Of a DNA stretch of 64,000 bases, positions 1-7,469 are shown piece after piece. The first letter of the stretch is position 1. Each line of letters starts with the position of its first letter. Both the position numbers and the translations under genes were made by a program. The DNA lies in contig CAJMKK010000002.1 in the NCBI GenBank assembly GCA_905214105.1, positions 310,001-374,000 on the forward strand. Direction: 5' to 3'. The notes under the pieces are model-generated. The model saw only the letters and a program-made list of their open reading frames with translations. It was not told the DNA's origin and ran no database searches. Origin of the DNA: an uncultured bacterium (GTDB taxonomy: Bacteria; Actinomycetota; Coriobacteriia; Coriobacteriales; Coriobacteriaceae).

Positions 1-2
1 GT

Positions 3-83
3 GTCGAATCGGCGCCGGGCAAGGGCACTAAAGTGCTCCTTCATCTTGATTTGTCAGAGAGCATCTTTGACATTCAAGAGTAA
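3..83 (+). CDS. Sensor histidine kinase, C-terminal end only
   Basis: The first 83 bases hold an open frame that ends in TAA at 81-83 and reads ESAPGKGTKVLLHLDLSE near its end. A glycine-rich GKGTKV followed by alternating hydrophobic residues is typical of the last strand of a GHKL ATPase domain. It lies 72 bases ahead of a LytTR response regulator on the same strand, so it is probably the cognate LytS-type kinase. Only 26 codons are visible, so the family is an inference from this short tail and the neighbour. Confidence 0.6.
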   Translation, partial: VESAPGKGTKVLLHLDLSESIFDIQE

Positions 84-155
84 AATAAAAGGCTACGGGT
101 TCAACGTCATGCGACGGATGCCCGGCGTAGTTAGTTGACGAAAGGTTTTATCCCT

Positions 156-872
156 ATGCTGCGTGCGATGATTGTGGATGATGAGGCGCCGGCTCGCTCG
201 GAGCTTCGCTTCCTGCTCGAGCAAACGGGCAAGATCGGCACGATCACGGAGGCGTCGAGCGTTCGCTCCGCCATCGAGATGCTTATGGAAAGTCGCGTGG
301 ATGTCGTGTTTCTCGATATCTCGATGCCCGGTGCCTCGGGCCTGCAACTTGCCGAGGCGCTGCATAAGCTCAAAAATCCGCCGGCGATCGTGTTTGTGAC
401 TGCGTATAGCGACCATGCGGTCGAGGCATTCGACGTGGATGCCGTCGATTATCTGATGAAGCCGGTCGAGGAAGCTCGCTTGGATCGCGCGATCGAGAAG
501 GTCATGCAACGCGCCAAGCCGGTTACGGACAGCAAGGTGACCATCGAGCGTATCCCGGTGGAAAAGGGCGGCCGCAAGGTGCTTATTCCCGTGGACGACA
601 TTCGCTTTATCATGGCCAAGGACGATTACTCCTGCATCTATACCGTCGACGATCGTTTTTTGTCGACGACCTCGTTGGCGCAGTTTGAGGCTAAGCTCTG
701 CGACTTTGGCTTCTTCCGTGTTCACCGCCGCTATATCGTCAACTTGGCGTGCGTCACGGACGTCGAGACGGTGCCCTCGGGTGCCATCCAGCTGGGCATT
801 ACGGGCGTCGACGAACGCGTGCCGGTTTCGCGCCGCCGCGTCGTGCCGCTCAAGAAGGCTCTGAGTCTCTAG
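156..872 (+). CDS. LytTR-family response regulator
   Basis: This is a two-domain DNA-binding response regulator of 238 residues. The receiver domain (about 1-120) has the acidic pair D8/D9, the phosphoacceptor D54 in FLDISMPG, T82 and K102 in the MKP motif. The C-terminal LytTR domain (about 130-238) has the FFRVHRRYIVN signature. LytTR regulators bind direct repeats upstream of target genes, often for cell-surface or peptide-sensing functions. ATG 156 is chosen because AAAGG lies about ten bases upstream; an in-frame TTG at 135 has no good ribosome site. The preceding frame is the tail of a probable kinase, giving a two-component pair. The target genes cannot be told from the sequence. Confidence 0.9.
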   Translation: MLRAMIVDDEAPARSELRFLLEQTGKIGTITEASSVRSAIEMLMESRVDVVFLDISMPGASGLQLAEALHKLKNPPAIVFVTAYSDHAVEAFDVDAVDYLMKPVEEARLDRAIEKVMQRAKPVTDSKVTIERIPVEKGGRKVLIPVDDIRFIMAKDDYSCIYTVDDRFLSTTSLAQFEAKLCDFGFFRVHRRYIVNLACVTDVETVPSGAIQLGITGVDERVPVSRRRVVPLKKALSL

Positions 873-878
873 CACACT

Positions 879-929
879 GGCCCCGCAGCCCTGTAGACCC
901 ATCGTCTGCGGAGCCGTGGGGCCTTTTTT
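879..929 (+). terminator. Rho-independent terminator after the response regulator
   Basis: GGCCCCGCAG pairs with CTGCGGAGCCGTGGGGCC with a small internal bulge and is followed by six T residues. It closes the two-component operon. Confidence 0.8.
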
Positions 930-968
930 GTATGTATCTGCCGAATCGTTTTTTGCGGAAGGGATCCC

Positions 969-1436
969 ATGAACAGTGCAAGCGCCAAGCGTATCGACAT
1001 CATCTCGGACACCCACGGCTATCTTTCGCCTGCGCTCCTGGATGAGCTTGAGGGTGCAGACCTGATCATCCACGCCGGCGACCTCACGTCAGAGATGGAC
1101 TACGAGCACTTATGCACCATCGCCCCCGTGCGGGCCGTACTGGGCAACAACGATTACTACCGCGACTACGGCCCCGATGTAGACCGTCTTGCTCTCTTTA
1201 CCTACGAAGGCCTCAAATTCGCCGTAGCCCACTACCGCGAAGACCTTCCGGTGGGATCCGTAGACGTAGCCATCAACGGCCACACCCACGTAACCAAAGA
1301 AGCCCAAGTGGGCCGTTGCTTAGTCCTCAACCCGGGCAGCGCCAGCTACCCCAGAGGCACCCGAGGCCCCACCATGGCCAGAATGCTAGTAAAAGATGGC
1401 AAGATACTGAGCACTAAGTTTATTGACTTGGACTAA
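969..1436 (+). CDS. YfcE/MJ0936-family metallophosphoesterase
   Basis: A 155-residue calcineurin-like phosphoesterase, the usual length for the small YfcE/MJ0936 phosphodiesterases. Metal ligands are visible in order: DTHG near residue 15, HAGD near 36, GNND near 60, and the late GHTH near 108, followed by NPGSASYPRG. Family members hydrolyse artificial phosphodiesters with Mn2+ or similar metals; the natural substrate is usually unknown. ATG 969 follows GGAAGGGA. It lies alone between two terminator-like hairpins, so it is probably a single-gene unit. Confidence 0.88.
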   Translation: MNSASAKRIDIISDTHGYLSPALLDELEGADLIIHAGDLTSEMDYEHLCTIAPVRAVLGNNDYYRDYGPDVDRLALFTYEGLKFAVAHYREDLPVGSVDVAINGHTHVTKEAQVGRCLVLNPGSASYPRGTRGPTMARMLVKDGKILSTKFIDLD

Positions 1437-1447
1437 CCGCAACAAAA

Positions 1448-1481
1448 ACGGGGGATGCAGATGCGTCCCTCGTATTTCTTT
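1448..1481 (+). terminator. Probable terminator after phosphoesterase
   Basis: ACGGGGGA (1448-1455) pairs with TCCCTCGT (1466-1473) with one G-T wobble, followed by ATTTCTTT. The T-tract is interrupted, so confidence is moderate. Confidence 0.5.
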
Positions 1482-1592
1482 AAGCCAAAGGCAGAGTCCC
1501 AACAAGAATCTAAGACAACCCCGCCACGGAGAACGGGGCCGCCGAGCCGCGAAGCGGCGAGCAACAAGAACTGGTTGAAGAAAGTGACGGCA

Positions 1593-1735
1593 GGGAGGGC
1601 TTCCGGGGCTGAGGGCGGGGGTTAAGTTTGTCGCGAGTTCCGCACGCAAAGGAAAGCACTTAATGTGCTTTCCGTCTTGCGCAGGACTGTAGAGCAGCAA
1701 ACTTAACCCCCGCCCTCAGCCCCGGAAGCCCTCCC
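1593..1735. repeat. Long palindrome with 38-bp perfect arms
   Basis: Bases 1593-1630 are the exact reverse complement of 1698-1735. A second inner hairpin lies in the loop (GGAAAGCAC pairing with GTGCTTTCC around 1651-1673, flanked by further complementary bases). No gene is evident in 1437-1765. The arms are far longer than a terminator needs, so this looks like an interspersed palindromic element. Confidence 0.9.
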
Positions 1736-1767
1736 GGATGGCCCCAAAAAATTTTTCAAAAAAGTTG

Positions 1768-1797
1768 TTGCGCGCCGGACAGACTTCTGTGTATACT
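1768..1797 (+). promoter_or_regulatory. Probable promoter of tRNA-Asp
   Basis: TTGCGC at 1768-1773 and TATACT at 1792-1797 are separated by 18 bases and lie 46 bases ahead of the mature tRNA. Confidence 0.6.
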
Positions 1798-1843
1798 AAT
1801 CCCCGCAGCGCACGCGAGCGGAAACAAACGCGAACGCCTGCCT

Positions 1844-1921
<78 letters not shown>

Positions 1922-1930
1922 ACGCAATTA

Positions 1931-1957
1931 AAGCCACGTCTTCGGACGTGGCTTTTT
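1931..1957 (+). terminator. Terminator of tRNA-Asp
   Basis: AAGCCACGTC and GACGTGGCTT form a perfect stem with a TTCG loop, followed by TTTT. Confidence 0.9.
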
Positions 1958-2075
1958 GCGTTTGATACACTTTGTTTCGATAGAACGATCGCCCTGATGC
2001 ATCTTTGCCCAGAATCCCCGCGCCTTCGGGAACGCAAGTAAAATCCAATAAGTATATCTGTCTAAACAGCAGCTT

Positions 2076-2120
2076 TGTTGCGCAACACCTGTTCAACGAG
2101 ACAGGGGGTTAGGTTATACT
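2076..2120 (+). promoter_or_regulatory. Promoter ahead of the Rrf2 gene, with adjacent palindrome
   Basis: TTCAAC (2092-2097) and TATACT (2115-2120) are spaced by 17 bases. A perfect 12-base palindrome, TGTTGCGCAACA, lies at 2076-2087 just upstream of the -35 box and could be an operator; that role is a guess. The mRNA leader to the start codon is long, about 150 bases. Confidence 0.5.
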
Positions 2121-2280
2121 AAATTGCACTGTGCGCCGCATCTGATGCATTTCGCTCCAAGCGCGGCACTCAGTGGATATCCGATTTACCATTTGGATGT
2201 CCTGGCGGTCATTTAGCGTCTCGACACAAGCTCGGCCCCGGAGCTCGTTCGAGCTGTTCGTATTCCTTGAAAGGGGAAAA

Positions 2281-2766
2281 ATGGACATATCGAGGAAGAC
2301 TGATTACGCCCTTCGTATGCTGGCGATGCTTGCCGAGGATCCGGAGCGTTTGCTTTCTGTTCGCACCGCTGCCGAAGAGGTCAATGTCCCGTATTCGTTT
2401 GCCCGCTCGATTCAGCACGGTTTGGTCCAGGCCGGTATTGTGGAGAGCCTGCGTGGCGTTCACGGTGGCATGCGTCTCAAGGTCAGTCCGGACGATGTCA
2501 CCATCCGCCAGGTCGTCGAGGCTGTTCAGGGCCCCATGGTTATGAACGACTGCACCGCGCCCGATGGCGACTGTGCGCGCATGGGCACGTGCTGCTATCA
2601 TCCCCTGTGGGCCGGAGCCCAGGCGTTGATGCGCGACTATCTCGATTCCGTTTCGCTCGGCGATATCGTCGCCCATCGCCAATTCCCGGCTGTTGATCCC
2701 AAGTTCGCCGACCGCGATGCGTTTCCCGAGTACGCCACCTGCGCGTGCGCTTGCCGGGAGGAATAG
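2281..2766 (+). CDS. Rrf2-family transcriptional regulator
   Basis: A 161-residue regulator of the Rrf2 (IscR/NsrR/RsrR) family. The N-terminal winged helix starts MDISRKTDYALRML, and the wing has GGMRL near residues 62-66. Cysteines C91, C98 and C104/C105 in the spacing of the family suggest an iron-sulfur cluster that senses redox state, NO or Fe-S supply. ATG 2281 follows GAAAGGGG; an in-frame upstream extension lacks family similarity. A DNA glycosylase follows after 21 bases and is likely co-transcribed, and rubrerythrin lies further on, consistent with an oxidative-stress theme. The ligand itself is inferred. Confidence 0.88.
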   Translation: MDISRKTDYALRMLAMLAEDPERLLSVRTAAEEVNVPYSFARSIQHGLVQAGIVESLRGVHGGMRLKVSPDDVTIRQVVEAVQGPMVMNDCTAPDGDCARMGTCCYHPLWAGAQALMRDYLDSVSLGDIVAHRQFPAVDPKFADRDAFPEYATCACACREE

Positions 2767-2787
2767 CGCAGCATAAGGAGCATTGCC

Positions 2788-3693
2788 ATGATTCAGGACC
2801 CCTTTCGTTCGATGATTCGTTCGGAAGGGGTCCTGCGTTATCGCGACCTTCCGTGGCGCCGCACGCGCGACCCGTATATCATCTGGCTTTCCGAGGTCAT
2901 GCTGCAACAGACGCAGGTGCCGCGCGTGGAGACGCGCATGCCGGCGTGGCTCGATCGCTTTCCGACCGTGCAGGCGCTTGCCCAGGCCGCGCCTTCCGAT
3001 GTTTTGGACGCTTGGCAGGGGATGGGCTACAACCGACGCGCTCTGGCGCTTCACGGGGCCGCTCAACGGGTTGTAGAGGATTGGGGCGGGGAGTTTCCGC
3101 GTGAGACGCGTGACTTGGTCGCTCTGCCTGGTATTGGCCCGGCAACGGCGCAGGGTATCCGGTCGTTTGCGTTTGACCTTCCAGGCGTGTATCTGGAGAC
3201 CAACGTGCGCACGGTCTTTCTGCATCACTTCTTTCCCGATGTACCGGCTGTTCCCGATCGCGAGCTGGTGCCGCTGATTCAGGCGGCCTGTCCGGCGGCC
3301 CCCGGTACGGCGCCCGACGAGATCGCTCCCTTTGCCGTGCCGCTCGATGATGCCGACACGCCGCGCGCGTGGTATTACGCGTTGCTAGATTACGGCGCAT
3401 ATCTAAAAAAGACGTTGCCCAATCCGTCCAGGCGCTCGGCGGGCTATAGTCGTCAATCAAAGTTTGAGGGCTCACGTCGCCAAAAGCGCGCGCATATCGT
3501 GCGCATGTTGCTGGCAGCGCGCGATGGCCAGCCGGCGGGGATTACGCTTGCTGATGCCGTGATGGGCGTTAACGAAATGGAGACGGCGGCCGGTCGCGGG
3601 CCGGTCGAGTGCGAGCTTGTTGCGGGCATTCTAGCCGACCTGGAGCGTGAGGGCTTTTGCCGAGCCGAGGGCGATCGCTGGCTGAGCATCTAG
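2788..3693 (+). CDS. MutY-like A/G-specific adenine glycosylase lacking the Fe-S motif
   Basis: A 301-residue HhH-GPD DNA glycosylase. The N-terminal region has the MutY-like LSEVMLQQTQV with the catalytic glutamate, and the helix-hairpin-helix is LPGIGPATAQGI. The position that is catalytic Asp in classical MutY (LDGNV) reads LETNV here, so it is Glu. The C-terminal CX6CX2CX5C cluster is absent, and the tail ends in a basic stretch followed by a predicted winged-helix-like region. I recall other clades with the same ETNVRTVFLHHFF version, so this is probably a genuine subfamily and not a broken gene. Likely role: removal of adenine opposite 8-oxoguanine. ATG 2788 has AAGGAG upstream. Confidence 0.78.
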   Translation: MIQDPFRSMIRSEGVLRYRDLPWRRTRDPYIIWLSEVMLQQTQVPRVETRMPAWLDRFPTVQALAQAAPSDVLDAWQGMGYNRRALALHGAAQRVVEDWGGEFPRETRDLVALPGIGPATAQGIRSFAFDLPGVYLETNVRTVFLHHFFPDVPAVPDRELVPLIQAACPAAPGTAPDEIAPFAVPLDDADTPRAWYYALLDYGAYLKKTLPNPSRRSAGYSRQSKFEGSRRQKRAHIVRMLLAARDGQPAGITLADAVMGVNEMETAAGRGPVECELVAGILADLEREGFCRAEGDRWLSI

Positions 3694-3807
3694 CCTGTGC
3701 AAATCTGAAGAACAGGATTGTAAGGTTTAGATTTCCGGCATGAGGGCATCCTAAAGACGAGGCCGCTCGAAGCCTACGGGCGGCATGCGTTGAAGGGAAG
3801 TACACCT

Positions 3808-4347
3808 ATGGATTTTGAGAATTCCCAAACCAAGAAGAACCTCGAGACCGCTTTTGCCGGTGAGTCCCAGGCACACACCAAGTATCGCTACTATGCCTCC
3901 AAGGCCAAAAAGGACGGCTACGTTCAGATCTCGAACATCTTTGCCGAGACCGCAGGCAACGAGTCCGAGCACGCCAAACTGTGGTTTAAGTATCTGCACG
4001 ATGGCGCCGTCCCCGAAACCCTGGACAATCTGCGCGATGCCGCCGCAGGAGAGAACTACGAGTGGACCACGATGTACGACGAGTTTGCCAAGACCGCCGA
4101 GGAGGAGGGCTTTGTCGAGATCGCCGAGAAGTTCCGTGGTGTCGCCGCCGTCGAGAAGGCCCACGAGGAGCGCTACAACAAGCTCGTCGAGCGCATTGAG
4201 TCGGGCGAGGTGTTTGAGCGCGAGGGCGTAAAGGTGTGGAAGTGCCTGAACTGCGGACATCTGCACGTTGGTGCCGAGGCACCTGAGGTGTGCCCGGTGT
4301 GTAACCACCCCAAGGCGTACTTTGAGGAGCAGGTGGTGAACTACTAG
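3808..4347 (+). CDS. Rubrerythrin
   Basis: A 179-residue rubrerythrin with an N-terminal ferritin-like diiron four-helix domain ([37 protein letters not shown] supply the Glu/His ligands) and a C-terminal rubredoxin-like centre (CLNCGH near 150, CPVC near 165). It reduces hydrogen peroxide in the cytoplasm of anaerobes using electrons from rubredoxin or NAD(P)H oxidoreductases. ATG 3808 follows GAAGGGA; the in-frame TTG at 3790 would add six residues and lacks a site. No obvious terminator separates it from the glycosylase, but the 114-base gap suggests its own promoter. Confidence 0.95.
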   Translation: MDFENSQTKKNLETAFAGESQAHTKYRYYASKAKKDGYVQISNIFAETAGNESEHAKLWFKYLHDGAVPETLDNLRDAAAGENYEWTTMYDEFAKTAEEEGFVEIAEKFRGVAAVEKAHEERYNKLVERIESGEVFEREGVKVWKCLNCGHLHVGAEAPEVCPVCNHPKAYFEEQVVNY

Positions 4348-4366
4348 CGCTTGGCGCTGGCTGCTG

Positions 4367-4456
4367 CGGAGCGCAGGGCGGGGAAATACCTTTCCCTCTC
4401 GCTCACGGCTTCGCAGAGTCGCGCGAGGCAAAGGTATTTCCCCGCCTTGCGCTCCG
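4367..4456. repeat. Palindromic element, 27-bp arms
   Basis: Bases 4367-4393 and 4430-4456 are reverse complements with a single mismatch (core GGCGGGGAAATACC). The gene-free stretch 4348-4788 contains this element, then a terminator, and otherwise nothing I can recognise. The open frames crossing it are shadows of the palindrome. Confidence 0.85.
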
Positions 4457-4506
4457 GCGTTGGGTCGTCGCGTGCTCGATACAGAAAAGCTGATAAAAAA
4501 GGTTGT

Positions 4507-4537
4507 GTGCCGCCCCTTTTTGGGGCGGCACGTTTTT
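4507..4537 (+). terminator. Rho-independent terminator
   Basis: TGCCGCCCC pairs with GGGGCGGCA around a loop of T residues and is followed by CGTTTTT. It is the likely end of the rubrerythrin transcript. Confidence 0.85.
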
Positions 4538-4788
4538 GTGGGGTCCCGGTCTCCACAATTTTCGTCAAGCTATTGGTTAGATTTTGGTCAGTTGGCGTAA
4601 GGGTGGAAGGCCAAAAGATTGTTGGCGAAAAAAGCTCAGAGAAAGTGCTGGTAGGGGAGTTGTTGAGCTTTTCGACAGCTTTTGAGCAAAAGAAACTTTG
4701 TGGCTATTGCCGGCGATTGCGTTGTCGCGGTCATGGCGGTGCGGGATGCTGGTCGTAAGCGTCGAATGCTCCGATTTTGGAGGCCAGC

Positions 4789-5223
4789 ATGGATCTGTTT
4801 CTTGAGACTCCGCAGCAACAAGCTGAGCGCATGCTGCGTCAGCAGCAACGACTCATGGAGATGCAAATGCAAGGGGTTGCCAACCAGGCGCCCGTGCAAA
4901 ACGTCGTGCCCGCTGCTGTACCTGCAGCTGTGCCCGGGTGTGAATCGGCGCCAGAGGCCTATTCCGTACAGCAAGATTCATATGCGCAGGAGCTCGCGTT
5001 CGACAAGCATCGTGCGCGTCGCCGTCGCTGGGCCCAGCGCCTGCGTACGTTGGCGATGATCGTGCTCATCCCGTTGGGGCTTGCGGCCATCTTTCTGGCG
5101 TCGTATGCCCTCACGTGCATCCTCAACGGTGCATCGCCCAACGAGGTGCTCCAACATCTAGCGGCCCTGGGCCAGCGCCTAGATGACGTCATAACAACCA
5201 TCCGCGCCGGCTGGGAGAGCTAG
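4789..5223 (+). CDS. Small single-span membrane protein, unknown function
   Basis: A 144-residue protein I do not recognise. Residues 8-30 are rich in Gln and Met (QQQAERMLRQQQRLMEMQMQ), followed by an Ala/Val/Pro segment. A basic RARRRRWAQRLR patch directly precedes one transmembrane helix at about 88-110, and a short C-terminal amphipathic stretch follows. By the positive-inside rule the N-terminal Gln-rich part is cytoplasmic. ATG 4789 is preceded by TTGGAGG with five-base spacing. It is flanked by unrelated genes and no function is assigned. Confidence 0.7.
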   Translation: MDLFLETPQQQAERMLRQQQRLMEMQMQGVANQAPVQNVVPAAVPAAVPGCESAPEAYSVQQDSYAQELAFDKHRARRRRWAQRLRTLAMIVLIPLGLAAIFLASYALTCILNGASPNEVLQHLAALGQRLDDVITTIRAGWES

Positions 5224-5371
5224 CGTTTGTCGCATTAGGACTTCTAGGGTGTAGGGATTATCGCCACGAGTGGAATCCTTGCATCCTGTGGGTCCTGTCG
5301 TGCGACTGAATAGTATTATTGAAGATGAATAATAATAAGGGATACAGGTAATACAAAAAGGAGGTGCTCGG

Positions 5372-5935
5372 TTGAATCTGACCTTTGAGGGATTCTTAAA
5401 AGGCTATTGCCGAGAGCTATCCGGACAGCAGTCGCTGAGTTTTAGAAAATTGGTTGAGCAGGCGACGACGGATGCGCCGCGCGTGGCGGAGGCTCTGTTT
5501 TTGCTCGCTTTGGCGCAAGGAAAAGCCGAATACGTTCTGGGTTTATCCGAGGGCTCGTGGATGGAACGGGATTATCGAGACGTTTTATCCTTGTACGGTC
5601 AAGCGGGTAGCATGGCGTCTCTATGCGCCAAAAGTGAGCTCCCTAATCGTTATGCCAACGTTTGGCGTGCGTATAGAGCGGTGAAGGAAAAGCCGGCGGC
5701 CGATAGAAGGGTGAACGCCCTGATGAGAAAGAAAACGCTGGAAGCATTGGAGGAATCGGGTGTAACGCGCTATGGCCTCTGCCGTGCTCTGCGCCTGAAT
5801 AAAGGAAACGTATACGCATACTTGGCCGGCGATGACTCAAAGGTGAGCAGGAAAACGGCGCGCCGCATTATGGAATATGCGGAGGAGAGGGGCGCCCAAG
5901 AAGGGGCCGGGCGCCCGGTGTGTGTGGCGGGGTAA
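5372..5935 (+). CDS. Hypothetical protein with a C-terminal HTH-like segment
   Basis: A 187-residue protein with no family I can name. The N-terminal two-thirds is predicted helical. Residues about 130-170 (VTRYGLCRALRLNKGNVYAYL, then KVSRKTARRIMEYA) look like a helix-turn-helix in which a plant-regulator-like recognition helix is followed by a dimerising helix. The start is TTG 5372, strongly supported by AAAGGAGG at 5357-5364. Just upstream (about 5312-5330) TATTATT and AATAATA form a small AT-rich inverted repeat that could be an operator or part of a promoter. Its lower GC and shorter codons than the neighbours hint at acquisition. It could be an antitoxin-like or phage-derived regulator, but no partner gene is visible. 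Confidence 0.65.
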   Translation: MNLTFEGFLKGYCRELSGQQSLSFRKLVEQATTDAPRVAEALFLLALAQGKAEYVLGLSEGSWMERDYRDVLSLYGQAGSMASLCAKSELPNRYANVWRAYRAVKEKPAADRRVNALMRKKTLEALEESGVTRYGLCRALRLNKGNVYAYLAGDDSKVSRKTARRIMEYAEERGAQEGAGRPVCVAG

Positions 5936-5986
5936 GATTGATCGCGGTTTTGATTGATGATCGATTGGGTTTGTTGGGCGGAGTTT

Positions 5987-7342
5987 ATGTCTGCAATTGA
6001 TATTGCACTTATTGTGATTGCTTTGGTGGCGGTGGGGGTCGCTGCGGCCTGTGCCCTGCAGCTCAAGGGCCTTCGTGCCGAGTTGCGGGAGCGTGGCGAC
6101 AGTAGCGCGGAAACGCTGGCAGCACTCGAGCAGGCCAACAACGCGCTCGATGCCCTGAACGTCGCGCTGGCCGAAACACGCCGCACGGCCAATGCCATCG
6201 CGCAGCAGCAGACGACCGATGCGGCCGTGGAGCAGCAACGTTACCTGGCCATCGCACGCGAGTTCTCGCAAGCTGGTGACCGGATGGATGACCTGCGCCG
6301 TGAGACGGCCCAACAGCTCGGCGCCAATCGCGAGGGCATCGAGCATCGCCTGGACAAGGTGCGCGAGACGGTCGATGCTCAGCTGGGCGCCATCCGCAAA
6401 GACAACAACGTGCAGCTCGATCAGATGCGCGCGACGGTGGACGAGAAGCTCTCTCGCACGCTCAACGACCGTCTGTCTGCATCGTTTAAGCAGGTGAGCG
6501 ACCAGCTCGAGGCCGTGTACAAGGGCCTGGGCGACATGCAATCTATCGCCACTGGCGTGGGCGACCTTAAGCGCGTGCTGGGTAACGTCAAGGCGCGCGG
6601 CATTTTGGGCGAGGTGCAGCTGGGCGCGATCCTGGCGGATATCCTCACACCCGATCAGTATCTGGAAAACGTTGCCACCAAGCCCGGCGCCTCGGAGCGT
6701 GTTGAGTTTGCCGTCAAGCTGCCGGTAGACGAGGGCGACCCCGTACTGCTGCCGATTGACTCCAAATTCCCGGGCGACGCGTACGAGCATCTGCTCGATG
6801 CCCAGGAGTCGGGCGACGCGGATGCCGTCGCCGCCGCGCGCAAGACGCTTGACGCTATGGTCAAGCGTGAGGCAAAGGACATCTGCGAAAAGTATCTGAG
6901 CGTGCCCGTGACCACCAACTTTGGCATCATGTTCGTTCCGTTTGAGGGGCTGTACGCTGAGGTCGTCAGCCGCCCCGGGCTTATCGAGACCCTGGGCCGC
7001 GACTATCATGTCAACGTTGCCGGCCCTAGCACCATGGCGGCCATTCTCAACAGCCTGCAGATGAGTTACCAAACGTTTAAGCTGCAAAAACGCACCGACG
7101 ATGTACTGCGCGTGCTCTCCGCTGTCAAGGCCGAGCTGCCGCGCTATCAAAAGGCGCTGCGCCGCGCCCAGCAGCAGATCGAGACCGCGGGCAAAACGGT
7201 CGAGGGTATCATCACCACGCGCACCAACGTCATGGAGCGCAAGCTCAAGGACATCGACGCGCTGGAAGACGCCGGCCAAGCCGATGGGATCTTGGGACTC
7301 ACGTCCGCGAGCCTTCTCGCGGACCAAGAAGACGAGGACTAA
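5987..7342 (+). CDS. rmuC: RmuC-family DNA recombination protein
   Basis: A 451-residue RmuC protein. An N-terminal transmembrane segment (about 5-27) is followed by a long coiled coil (about 30-200) and the RmuC core (about 200-420), with GDLKRVLGNVKARGILGE, DSKFPGDAYEHL and an FVPFEGLYAEV block. RmuC proteins limit DNA inversions and are predicted to be nuclease-like and membrane-tethered; the biochemical activity is not settled. ATG 5987 gives the expected short N-terminus, but its GGAG spacing is tight. ATG 5957 is an alternative that adds ten residues. A terminator follows directly. Confidence 0.88.
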   Translation: MSAIDIALIVIALVAVGVAAACALQLKGLRAELRERGDSSAETLAALEQANNALDALNVALAETRRTANAIAQQQTTDAAVEQQRYLAIAREFSQAGDRMDDLRRETAQQLGANREGIEHRLDKVRETVDAQLGAIRKDNNVQLDQMRATVDEKLSRTLNDRLSASFKQVSDQLEAVYKGLGDMQSIATGVGDLKRVLGNVKARGILGEVQLGAILADILTPDQYLENVATKPGASERVEFAVKLPVDEGDPVLLPIDSKFPGDAYEHLLDAQESGDADAVAAARKTLDAMVKREAKDICEKYLSVPVTTNFGIMFVPFEGLYAEVVSRPGLIETLGRDYHVNVAGPSTMAAILNSLQMSYQTFKLQKRTDDVLRVLSAVKAELPRYQKALRRAQQQIETAGKTVEGIITTRTNVMERKLKDIDALEDAGQADGILGLTSASLLADQEDED

Positions 7343-7353
7343 TTGCAACAAGA

Positions 7354-7395
7354 CGGTGGGGCACCGGCGCAAACGCGGGCGCCCCACCGGTTTTC
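7354..7395 (+). terminator. Terminator after rmuC
   Basis: CGGTGGGGC (7354-7362) pairs with GCCCCACCG (7381-7389), followed by GTTTTC. Confidence 0.8.
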
Positions 7396-7469
7396 GTATC
7401 GCACTTGTCTGAAGCGTGCTCCAATGTGCAACAATGGCGTTTCGCCCTATCAGACGCGAAAGGAAGCCC

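Noticed and set aside
4351..4758. Two overlapping small frames in the gap after rubrerythrin
   Set aside because: They cross the palindrome and the terminator, lack ribosome sites and have no recognisable protein character.
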